DNA of 5,401 bases, taken from the NCBI GenBank assembly GCA_030042915.1, contig JASHYS010000137.1, positions 1 to 5,401 of the forward strand, written 5' to 3'. A program made the translations under genes and the position numbers. Position 1 is the first letter of the stretch; each line of letters begins with the position of its first letter. Below, in pieces: positions 1-5,401 of this stretch. The notes beneath the pieces are model-generated. The model saw nothing but the letters and a program-made list of their open reading frames with translations. It ran no database searches and had not been told where the DNA came from. The stretch is from Acidobacteriaceae bacterium. GTDB lineage: Bacteria; Acidobacteriota; Terriglobia; Terriglobales; Acidobacteriaceae.

Positions 1-26
1 CGCGCGCGTGGACCCGTAGTATTGCC

Positions 27-32
27 GGGGAG
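27..32 (+). promoter_or_regulatory. Ribosome binding site of the secretin gene
   Basis: GGGGAG lies 4 bases before ATG 37. It favours that start over TTG 22, which has no purine-rich site in front of it, and over ATG 49. The spacing is on the short side. Confidence 0.5.
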
Positions 33-36
33 CAGC

Positions 37-2619
37 ATGAACCGCCGTATGCACGCCCAGGCCTTCGCCGCGCGCAAGGCATCGAGAGCAACCGTCGCGA
101 TGGTGCTGCTTGCCGCCGTAGCCATTCTCGGCACGCCGGCCGCAATGGCTCGCACCGAATCGGCCAATACCGACTTCAAGCGCGGCCAGGCGGCCGAATC
201 GCGTGAAGACTACGACACCGCCTTTAACCTCTATCAGGAAGCGTTCAAGAAAAACCCCAAGGATTCGCGCTTTCGAATCGCCCTGGAGCGGGTGCGGGTA
301 ACGGCTTCAGGGGCGCACGTGACGCAGGGCCGCAAGCTGCTGCAAGCGGGCGACAGCCAGGGGGCGCTGGCGGAATTTCTCCACGCCGCCGAAATCGATC
401 CCAGCAACGAAGCCGCGCAGCAGGAGATTGCCCGCATCCGGCAGAAGCAAGGCGCGGCGGCACCGGAAATCGGCCTGCCCGAGCCGCCCGGCGAGCAGCA
501 GCAACTGGCTTCGCTCGAGTCGCCGCTGCAACTGAAGCCACTGACCAATGAGCCGTTCTCGCTGCACATGGAGCAGGACGCCAAGGTGGTGTACCAAGCG
601 GTGGGTAAGGCCGCCGGCATCAATGTTCTGTTCGATCCCGCGTACAACTCCAAACGCATCCAGGTGGACTTGAACAATGTTTCGTGGAGCGACGCGCTGC
701 GCATCATCGCGGTGATGTCGAACACCTTCTGGCGCCCGGTTACCAGCAACACCATATTTGTAGCGGAGAACTCGCGCACCAAGAGGCAGGAGCTGGACGA
801 GGAGGCGGTGCAGACCTTCTATTTAACCAATGCCTGGCAGCAGAACGACCTGAACGACGTGCAAACGGCCCTGCGCAACGTGCTGGGCTCAAACGTGAAG
901 GTGTACGGCGTGCCAAGTCAGAATGCGATCGTGATGCGGGGAACGCCCGACGAGCTGCTGCTGGCGCAACAACTGGTCGACGATCTGGATAAGGCCCGCG
1001 GCGAAGTGGTGGTGGATATCGCGGTGCTGGAGGTAAGCAAGAACTGGGAGAGGACGATGGGGCTTTCGTGGCCCAGCAGCATCGGCATCAGTTTGCAGCC
1101 CAACTGCGCGGCAACGAATAGCTGCAGCAGCAGCACAAGCACCTCGACGACGTCAGGCACCACGTCGACAACCAGCACCAGCCCGACGCTTTATAACCTA
1201 GCCAACCTGAACTCGACCAACTTTGCTGTGAATGTGGGATCGGCCACGTTGAACCTGCTGCTGACCGACAGCAACACCAAGATTCTGCAGAGCCCGCGCA
1301 TCCGCGCCACCGACGCCCAGAAGGCCACCATGAAGATCGGCGAGCGGATTCCGATTGCAACCGGTTCTTACCAGACCGGCGCTGCCACAGCGCTGGTAAG
1401 CTCGCTGGTCAACACCCAGTTCCAGTACCAGGATGTGGGCGTGAACATCGAGATGACGCCCAGCGTCCATTACGACCACGACGTCACGCTGAAGATCAAG
1501 ATCGAGGTTTCAGCAGAAGACGGAACAGAAACCATCAGCGGCGTCACGGAGCCGATTATCAGCCAACGCGTCGTGGACCAGACCATTCGCCTGCGCGAGG
1601 GTGAGGCGAGCATCCTGGGCGGCATTCAAAACGATCAGGAAACGCAGAGTTGGAACGGCATTCCAGGGTTGAGCGCAATTCCCATCCTCAAGTACGTTTT
1701 CGGATCGAAGGATCACACCATCCAGGACGACGATATCGTCTTCGTAGTTGTGCCGCACATTGTGCGCTCGCAGCAGCTGGATGAGTCCAATCTGCGCGTC
1801 ATCGACACCGGGCTGGGCCAGTCCATCGACCTGCGGCACACGGATTCAGGAAATGGCTCGGCAGCGCGGGCAGTTCCGCCTGTCGTCAACCCGGCCGCGA
1901 TGGAGCATCCCGCGGTGGGTACGCTTCCTGCGCAGAGTGCGATCGTGGCGGCTCCTGCCATGTTGGCTGACCTGCGCGCTTCAGCGAATGGAACTCCGGC
2001 ACGAACCGCGCAAATGGCAGTTTCACAGCCGGGCGCAGGTGCAGCCACTGCGGCTGCGCAGGCGGTTCAAACACCCGGCTTGCCGACCGTTCCGGTTCCG
2101 CCTCCGGTTGTAGCGCCGCCTCCTACGACGCCTGCGGCCGCAACTCAGGTTCCGACTGCTTCTGCCCCACCGGCTGCACCTCCTCCAGCGGCTGCGCCGG
2201 CTATTACTGGGGCCAGCTTTGTGCTGTCTGCGCCGGCAACTGCGCCCGCCGTGGGTTCGAGTTTCGTGGTTCCGGTGCAATTAAGCGGCGGCGCCGATGT
2301 TGCATCGATGGCCATGCAGCTCCACTACGACGCAACCAAGCTGACGCTGGTCAACGTTGCCGGCGGCGATCTGCTTACCCGCGACGGCCAGGCTGCGCCG
2401 CCCATTCACAACGACGAGCCGGCCGGCAACTTAACGCTAGGCATTGCGCGCCCGCCGGGTACACATGGGGTTACGGGTACGGGAGTGGTGTGTGCGCTCA
2501 CGTTTGAGGCCAAGGCGCCCGGCCCGAGCGATTTGACCATCACGCGCGCCTCGGTGGTGAACAGTGCGGCGCAACTGGTGCCGGTGCAGATGGCGCAAAC
2601 CACCATTGTGGTGAAATGA
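37..2619 (+). CDS. TPR-containing outer-membrane secretin (GspD/PilQ family) with C-terminal cohesin-like domain
   Basis: Predicted pore-forming secretin of a type II secretion or type IV pilus-like machine, 860 residues from ATG 37. Residues 1-38 form a signal peptide: a basic start, a hydrophobic stretch (about 20-33) and a likely AMA cleavage site. Residues about 43-138 look like TPR helices. Residues about 165-255 match an STN domain and about 259-320 a secretin N-domain. The secretin core runs about 322-577; it starts GEVVVDIAVLEV, contains SPRIRATDAQKATMKIGERIPI-type strands and the hallmark IPGLSAIPILKYVFG (542-556), and ends VVPHIVR. A Ser/Thr-rich insert sits at 363-384. A Pro/Ala-rich linker leads to a cohesin-like domain (about 726-860). 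I chose ATG 37 because GGGGAG lies 4 bases upstream; TTG 22 and ATG 49 are in-frame alternatives. Two GspG-like genes follow directly, which supports a secretion role. Whether it serves T2SS or pili cannot be decided here. Confidence 0.93.
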   Translation: MNRRMHAQAFAARKASRATVAMVLLAAVAILGTPAAMARTESANTDFKRGQAAESREDYDTAFNLYQEAFKKNPKDSRFRIALERVRVTASGAHVTQGRKLLQAGDSQGALAEFLHAAEIDPSNEAAQQEIARIRQKQGAAAPEIGLPEPPGEQQQLASLESPLQLKPLTNEPFSLHMEQDAKVVYQAVGKAAGINVLFDPAYNSKRIQVDLNNVSWSDALRIIAVMSNTFWRPVTSNTIFVAENSRTKRQELDEEAVQTFYLTNAWQQNDLNDVQTALRNVLGSNVKVYGVPSQNAIVMRGTPDELLLAQQLVDDLDKARGEVVVDIAVLEVSKNWERTMGLSWPSSIGISLQPNCAATNSCSSSTSTSTTSGTTSTTSTSPTLYNLANLNSTNFAVNVGSATLNLLLTDSNTKILQSPRIRATDAQKATMKIGERIPIATGSYQTGAATALVSSLVNTQFQYQDVGVNIEMTPSVHYDHDVTLKIKIEVSAEDGTETISGVTEPIISQRVVDQTIRLREGEASILGGIQNDQETQSWNGIPGLSAIPILKYVFGSKDHTIQDDDIVFVVVPHIVRSQQLDESNLRVIDTGLGQSIDLRHTDSGNGSAARAVPPVVNPAAMEHPAVGTLPAQSAIVAAPAMLADLRASANGTPARTAQMAVSQPGAGAATAAAQAVQTPGLPTVPVPPPVVAPPPTTPAAATQVPTASAPPAAPPPAAAPAITGASFVLSAPATAPAVGSSFVVPVQLSGGADVASMAMQLHYDATKLTLVNVAGGDLLTRDGQAAPPIHNDEPAGNLTLGIARPPGTHGVTGTGVVCALTFEAKAPGPSDLTITRASVVNSAAQLVPVQMAQTTIVVK
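1123..1188 (+). other. Ser/Thr-rich low-complexity insert inside the secretin core
   Basis: Residues about 363-384 of the secretin are almost only Ser and Thr, with one Gly and one Pro, encoded by repeated AGC/ACC/ACG/TCG codons. Cysteines at 357 and 363 lie at its start. The insert falls shortly after the first strands of the core (after the NWERTMGLSW stretch), a region that varies in length among secretins. It probably forms a flexible surface loop; its role is not known. Confidence 0.75.
1840..2208 (+). other. Ala/Pro-rich linker of the secretin
   Basis: After the secretin core the protein runs through more than 100 residues of low-complexity Ala/Pro/Val/Thr sequence. It is densest in Pro from about residue 680 to 722, with runs such as PVPPPVVAPPPTTP. 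This is typical of an extended, disordered tether. It separates the membrane-embedded pore from the folded C-terminal domain and suggests that domain is held at a distance from the barrel. Confidence 0.8.
2212..2616 (+). other. Cohesin-like domain at the secretin C-terminus
   Basis: Residues about 726-860 fit the pattern of cohesin-type beta-sandwich domains. An opening strand precedes a VGSSFVVPVQLSG motif (the family's 'GdtVtVPV'). Then come MQLHYDATKLTLVNV (the 'YDpskLelvsv' motif), a Gly-rich middle, a GVVCALTFEAKAP strand (the 'GvlatitFkvka' motif) and a final hydrophobic strand reaching the stop codon. In cellulosomes cohesins bind dockerins; here the domain is attached to a secretin. 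No dockerin-type duplicated calcium loop is visible in the other proteins of this window. The fold call is by motif recognition; the binding partner is unknown. Confidence 0.75.
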
Positions 2620-3104
2620 GAGCAGCAACCATGCGCATGCAGCGTTCCATTCCGGTTCCCCGAGGCGAGCGAGGCCTGACGCTCGTGGAACTCATTGTGA
2701 CCATGGCCATCCTGAGCATTCTGGCCACGGCCGCGGTGCCGCTGGTACGGTTCCAGGTGAAGCGGGAAAAGGAGCGCGAGTTGCGTTACGACCTGTGGAT
2801 GATGCGCGACGCGATCGACAAATACAAGGACGCAGCGGACAGAGGCGCATTCCAAACCAAGGTGGACAGCCAGAACTATCCGCCGGATCTGGATACTCTG
2901 GTGAATGGGGTGGATGTGCAGGGCAAGAAAGTGAGATTCCTGCGCAAGATTCCCCCGGATCCGATGACCGGCAACACCGACTGGGGAATGCGCTCGATGC
3001 AGGACGATCCTGACTCGGATTCCTGGGGCGGGCAGAGTGTGTTCGACGTGTATACGAAGTCGACGGGCACGGGGCTTGACGGGACGAAGTATTCGACGTG
3101 GTGA
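2616..3104 (+). CDS. Type II secretion GspG-like pseudopilin (first copy)
   Basis: A 162-residue prepilin-like protein, predicted to be cut and N-methylated by a prepilin peptidase and assembled into a periplasmic pseudopilus. The leader ends RGERG (Gly20), followed by LTLVELIVTMAILSILATAA: a class III signal with the conserved Glu at mature position 5 and a hydrophobic helix (21-45). The globular part carries GspG-like landmarks: NYPPDLDTLV (88-96), FLRKIPPDPMTG (108-119) and VFDVYTKSTGTGLDGTKYSTW at the C-terminus. The start at 2616 overlaps the secretin stop as ATGA, implying translational coupling. ATG 2631 and ATG 2637 are also possible and give shorter leaders; GAGAG (2618-2622) lies 8 bases before 2631. 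The usual GspG 'DPWG' is DPMT here, so this is a divergent subfamily. It could equally belong to a pilus-type system. Confidence 0.9.
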   Translation: MRAATMRMQRSIPVPRGERGLTLVELIVTMAILSILATAAVPLVRFQVKREKERELRYDLWMMRDAIDKYKDAADRGAFQTKVDSQNYPPDLDTLVNGVDVQGKKVRFLRKIPPDPMTGNTDWGMRSMQDDPDSDSWGGQSVFDVYTKSTGTGLDGTKYSTW

Positions 3105-3109
3105 GGAAG
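3103..3109 (+). promoter_or_regulatory. Candidate ribosome binding site of the second pseudopilin
   Basis: GAGGAAG overlaps the stop codon of the first pseudopilin and lies 12 bases before ATG 3122. The spacing is long, but this is the only purine-rich site in the gap. The start itself is set mainly by the short, basic prepilin leader that begins at ATG 3122. Confidence 0.35.
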
Positions 3110-3121
3110 AAGCAGCAATCG

Positions 3122-3523
3122 ATGAAGAGACATCGCCAACACGAATCCGGTTTCACGCTCGTCGAGCTGATGATCGTGATGGCGATTATCGGCATCCTGC
3201 TCATGCTGGCTGTTCCGCGCTTCACGACGGCGCTGCTGCATGCGCGCGAGTCGGCGCTGCGCGAAGACCTCCAGACGATGCGGACGGCGATCGATTCGTA
3301 CACCATGGACAAGCAAAAGGCGCCGCAGTCGCTCGACGATCTGGTTCAGGATGGCTACCTGAGAGCGATCCCCGAGGATCCCATGACGCACAGCAAGGAC
3401 ACATGGGTAACCGAAACCAGCGATGACATGTCGTCGGTAGATCAAACCGAACCCGGAATCGACAACGTACACTCGGGATCGGACGAGACCGGCTCGGATG
3501 GGCAGCCGTATTCCTCCTGGTAA
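3122..3523 (+). CDS. Type II secretion GspG-like pseudopilin (second copy)
   Basis: A 133-residue prepilin-like protein. The ten-residue leader MKRHRQHESG is followed by FTLVELMIVMAIIGILLMLAVP, a textbook class III signal with Phe at +1 and Glu at +5. I chose ATG 3122 because it gives this short basic leader; in-frame GTG codons at 3098 and 3101 would overlap the previous gene and lengthen it. The body keeps the order of the first copy: a helix with TMRTAIDSY, then LDDLVQDGYLRAIPEDPMT (71-89), a Trp, and a C-terminus ending YSSW. The stretch before the end (about 97-126) is rich in Asp, Glu, Ser and Gly and differs from the VFDVY segment of the first copy. It lies 17 bases after that gene, so the two likely arose by duplication and are co-transcribed. 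It is probably a pseudopilus subunit; which position it takes is unknown. Confidence 0.9.
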   Translation: MKRHRQHESGFTLVELMIVMAIIGILLMLAVPRFTTALLHARESALREDLQTMRTAIDSYTMDKQKAPQSLDDLVQDGYLRAIPEDPMTHSKDTWVTETSDDMSSVDQTEPGIDNVHSGSDETGSDGQPYSSW

Positions 3524-3532
3524 ATGCGGAGG
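3513..3532 (+). promoter_or_regulatory. Shine-Dalgarno site in a possible small hairpin before the secreted-protein gene
   Basis: GGAGG at 3528-3532 is the only good ribosome binding site near the next gene and lies 3 bases before ATG 3536. It is exactly complementary to CCTCC at 3513-3517, within the last codons of the upstream gene, leaving a 10-base loop that contains the TAA stop. A ribosome finishing the upstream gene would open the stem, giving translational coupling. The stem is only 5 bp, so this is suggestive only. Confidence 0.35.
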
Positions 3533-3535
3533 CGC

Positions 3536-3997
3536 ATGCAATCAAAGCTATCGATGCGCGCACTTTCACGATTGGCGCTGACGCTCGCGATTTGCCTTCC
3601 GCTGCACGCGCAAGACGCGAAAACAATCTCAGTAAAGTTGCGGGACGGCAAGACCGGATTGCCTGTGAAGGCCGACAATTTCCTGGTGCGCGTGGACCAT
3701 CACGACACCATCCTGAACGAAGCAGTGCAGATGAACGACGACGGCACGGTGATTGTGACGGTTTCTGCCGACGCCAAGGAAATCTCGTTCAAGGCCACCT
3801 ACAACGGGTCGATGGACACGTACATCAACTGCGACGCGGCCAAACAGAGTGATAAGGAAAGAGACATCTGGTACCCGATTGCGACCATTTTGCAGTCGGG
3901 CGTGGTGGCCCCGAACGAATGCGGCAAAACCGACTACACGGCAAAGCCGGGCGAGTTCGTTTTCTTTGTCAGGAAGCGCGACTGGCGCGATCGCTAG
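3536..3997 (+). CDS. Small secreted protein of unknown function, linked to the secretin/pseudopilin operon
   Basis: A 153-residue exported protein that I do not recognise as a named family. Residues 1-25 form a signal peptide with a hydrophobic core (LALTLAICLPLHA) and probable cleavage after LHA. The core Cys is followed by Leu and preceded by Ile, which does not fit a lipobox, so it is unlikely to be a lipoprotein. The mature part begins with ISVKLRDGKTGLPVKADNFLVRV, resembling the first strands of carboxypeptidase-regulatory / transthyretin-like beta-sandwiches. It has exactly two cysteines (C99, C129), which could form a disulfide, and ends with a GEFVFFVRK strand and a charged tail. ATG 3536 has GGAGG upstream; ATG 3524, directly after the preceding TAA, would add MRRR. 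The 12-base gap suggests membership of the same operon, as a partner or cargo of the secretion system. Confidence 0.82.
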   Translation: MQSKLSMRALSRLALTLAICLPLHAQDAKTISVKLRDGKTGLPVKADNFLVRVDHHDTILNEAVQMNDDGTVIVTVSADAKEISFKATYNGSMDTYINCDAAKQSDKERDIWYPIATILQSGVVAPNECGKTDYTAKPGEFVFFVRKRDWRDR

Positions 3998-4051
3998 AAG
4001 AGAATCAGCCTGAACTGCGGCCGCCGCCCCAAGCCCGGATAACATGGAATC

Positions 4052-4840
4052 TTGGCGCTCGCAACCCCATCCCGGGCCGCATTGGAGTTTGTCGCGCAGG
4101 CGGCGCAGGCCTATGCCACGCTGATCTCATCCCCTTGTGCTGATCGCGAATCGGGCCTCGGCGGGAAGCTCTTCTATGCGGGAGAATGCGACGAAGCAGG
4201 CCGCAGGCTGTTGGTGGCGGCGAATATTGCCGGCGCCGCAACCTTGGCCGCCACGGGCGATCGAGGCGCGCAGAAACTGGCCCTCCGCGACGGTGTCGTC
4301 GATTTTATCGTCAACTCGCTCGACGAAGCGCTGCGCATCCTGAAGAATCAGTTGCGCAAGCGCGAGACGGTTGCGGTCTGCGTCGGGCTGGATCCGGGGA
4401 TGGTAGAGCGTGAGATGAACGGGCGTGGGGTCGCGCCCGATCTGATCCGCAGTGACGTGCCTCTGGACGCCCTGAACGAGGCCCTTACGATTCGCGAGGC
4501 CGGTGAGATGGAGCCGGACGGCGGAGAAATGCCTGCGCTTGTGACCTGGCGGGCGCAGTCAGGTTCGCCACAAGAGGTGGCCAAGCTGGATGAAATCGCA
4601 CTGCAGTGTCTCGACGCGGACGAATGGGCGGCGCGCCGCTGGCTGCGACTGTCGCCGCGGTTTCTGGGCCGAATCGCAGAGGGCTTGCGCGTGCTATCCG
4701 AGCGTCGCGATTTCGCTGCTCGGTTTTTGCAGCGGCTAAGGGTCTGCGCGGACCGTGGAGAGATCGGATTCGCCTATGAGGTCTCCTGGTACGTTCGCGG
4801 TGAGCAGTGGAAGTATCGCTTTGAACCCAGCCATTCCTGA
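4052..4840 (+). CDS. Unknown protein with a urocanase-like Rossmann region
   Basis: A 262-residue, probably cytoplasmic protein with no signal peptide or membrane segment. Residues about 37-143 recall the central NAD-binding part of urocanate hydratase: GGKLFYAGE (compare 'GKwvlTAGlGG'), an Ala-rich helix VAANIAGAATLA, then SLDEALRILKN (compare 'dLDeALar'), a VAVCVGL strand, EMNGRGVAPDLI (compare 'ElvkRGVrPDmv') and DALNE (compare 'DPLNG'). The substrate-binding halves and the Gly-rich 'GLGGMGG' loop are missing; urocanase is about 550 residues. The second half is Arg- and Trp-rich (EWAARRWLRLSPRFLGRIAEGLRVL) and not recognised. The start is weak: TTG 4052 follows an in-frame stop at 4040, with only GGA nearby; TTG 4082 is an alternative, and ATG 4044 is out of frame. 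It lies 54 bases after the previous gene, so membership of the same operon is uncertain. Coding is well supported by the long open frame; the function is a guess. Confidence 0.75.
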   Translation: MALATPSRAALEFVAQAAQAYATLISSPCADRESGLGGKLFYAGECDEAGRRLLVAANIAGAATLAATGDRGAQKLALRDGVVDFIVNSLDEALRILKNQLRKRETVAVCVGLDPGMVEREMNGRGVAPDLIRSDVPLDALNEALTIREAGEMEPDGGEMPALVTWRAQSGSPQEVAKLDEIALQCLDADEWAARRWLRLSPRFLGRIAEGLRVLSERRDFAARFLQRLRVCADRGEIGFAYEVSWYVRGEQWKYRFEPSHS

Positions 4841-4892
4841 CGCGCGACTCCTCCATCCCTGGCTCCGGCTTCTCTGTCTCTAATCCCGGTCC

Positions 4893-5401
4893 CTAGTTTC
4901 TATTCGCGGCTTCTTCAATCCTGCGCCACAGCTCCGCAAGGCCATAGCCGGTCTTGGCTGAGACAGGCAGAATCTCGTCGACTGCCAGCCCGCGTTCAAG
5001 ATCCGCCAGGCTGCGCGCGCGCTGGTTGCCGCTGAGGCGGTCAATTTTGGTGGCAACCACCACAAAGTTGCGATCGATGGCGCGCAGCCAATCGAGCAAT
5101 TGCCGGTCGTTGGCGCGAGGAGGCACGTTGGCATCGACCAGGCAGATGCAAAGCGCCAAGGTATCGCGCTCCGCGAGGTAGGGTTCGATGAAAGAGGGCC
5201 AGCCGGCGGAGATGGATTTGGAAATCTTCGCGTAACCGTAGCCGGGAAGATCGGCAAAAACCATGCGCGGCTTGCGGCTTTTGTCGGAGACCAGAAAAAA
5301 ATTGATGGCGCGCGTGCGGCCCGGCGTAGACGACACCTTCGCAGCCCTGGCGCCAACGAGCGCGTTCAGCAGGCTGGATTTGCCCACGTTCGAGCGCCCC
5401 A
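4893..5401 (-). CDS. engB: Ribosome biogenesis GTP-binding protein EngB (YihA/YsxC), partial at the window edge
   Basis: A TrmE-Era-EngA-EngB-Septin-class GTPase needed for assembly of the large ribosomal subunit. All G motifs are visible: G1 GRSNVGKSS, entering at the right edge (5399-5373); a G2 region with STPGRTRAINFF; G3 DLPGYG (5235-5252); G4 TKID (5040-5051); and G5 SAK (4953-4961). STPGRT and DLPGYGYAK are characteristic of EngB within this superfamily. About 168 residues are present; the family is usually about 195-210, so only the N-terminal 25-40 residues are missing. The GTG at 5387 lies inside the P-loop and is not the start. The gene ends 52 bases from the convergent gene, is unrelated to the secretion genes, and its promoter lies outside the window. 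Confidence 0.97.
   Translation of the reverse strand, partial: GRSNVGKSSLLNALVGARAAKVSSTPGRTRAINFFLVSDKSRKPRMVFADLPGYGYAKISKSISAGWPSFIEPYLAERDTLALCICLVDANVPPRANDRQLLDWLRAIDRNFVVVATKIDRLSGNQRARSLADLERGLAVDEILPVSAKTGYGLAELWRRIEEAANRN

Noticed and set aside
2..19. Possible C-terminal tail of an upstream gene (ending TAG at 17-19)
   Set aside because: Only five codons are visible before the stop, so nothing beyond an open frame supports it. It would fit an operon continuing from the left, but cannot be called.
234..782. Long open frame on the - strand inside the secretin gene
   Set aside because: It is antisense to a clearly coding domain, has a Cys/Ser-rich composition typical of reverse frames in GC-rich DNA, and shows no recognisable motif.
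1748..2113. + strand alternative frame within the secretin linker
   Set aside because: It is an Arg/Trp/Cys-rich out-of-frame shadow of the secretin, with no start signal or motif.
2692..3541. Overlapping - strand open frames opposite both pseudopilins
   Set aside because: The + strand frames carry clear prepilin signals and GspG motifs. The reverse frames have no domain and span two genes and their gap.
3536..3610. Lipoprotein signal (Cys20) in the small secreted protein
   Set aside because: The residue before the Cys is Ile, not Gly/Ala/Ser, and a good signal peptidase I site (LHA) follows five residues later.
3966..4000. Possible promoter (TTGTCA and TAGAAG) before the 262-residue gene
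   Set aside because: The two boxes are 23 bases apart, too far for a sigma-70-type promoter, and lie within the end of the preceding gene.
4017..4024. GCGGCCGC palindrome in the gap after the small secreted protein
   Set aside because: An 8-base GC palindrome is expected by chance in such GC-rich DNA. There is no longer stem and no T-tract to make it a terminator.
4841..4892. Bidirectional terminator between the convergent genes
   Set aside because: I looked for an inverted repeat followed by a T-run on either strand in the 52-base gap and found only pyrimidine-rich sequence without a convincing stem.
1..5401. CRISPR array, tRNA/rRNA gene, insertion sequence or attachment site
   Set aside because: No regularly spaced direct repeats, no cloverleaf or rRNA-like stretch, and no transposase or terminal inverted repeats were seen. 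The window is almost fully occupied by protein genes.

Overview
The window is dense, GC-rich bacterial DNA. It holds four tightly packed + strand genes of a type II secretion / type IV pilus-like system, then a fifth + strand gene of uncertain function, and a convergent, edge-truncated GTPase gene on the - strand. The combination of a TPR-secretin with a C-terminal cohesin-like domain, two GspG-type pseudopilins and a small secreted protein resembles Acidobacteriota (Terriglobia-type) gene clusters. That placement comes from recalled family patterns, not from a marker gene or a search.

Layout. 37-2619: an outer-membrane secretin with signal peptide, TPR repeats, an STN-type domain, a secretin N-domain, the secretin core, a long Pro/Ala linker and a cohesin-like C-terminal domain. 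2616-3104: first GspG-like pseudopilin, overlapping the secretin stop by 4 bases (ATGA). 3122-3523: second GspG-like pseudopilin. 3536-3997: small secreted protein with two cysteines in its mature part, of unknown function. 4052-4840: a 262-residue protein whose first half resembles the central NAD-binding (Rossmann-like) part of urocanate hydratase but lacks the rest of that enzyme. 4893-5401 (- strand): the ribosome-assembly GTPase EngB/YihA/YsxC, with its N-terminus beyond the right edge.

How they fit together. The first four genes are separated by -4, 17 and 12 bases and read as one operon. The secretin would form the outer-membrane pore, and the two pseudopilins would be matured by a prepilin peptidase and assembled into a short periplasmic pseudopilus. 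The small exported protein may be a partner or a cargo. No ATPase, platform protein or prepilin peptidase gene lies in this window, so they must be encoded elsewhere if the system is complete. The most interesting points are the secretin-cohesin fusion, the tandem divergent pseudopilins with a shared C-terminal motif, the co-operonic small secreted protein and the stand-alone urocanase-like domain.
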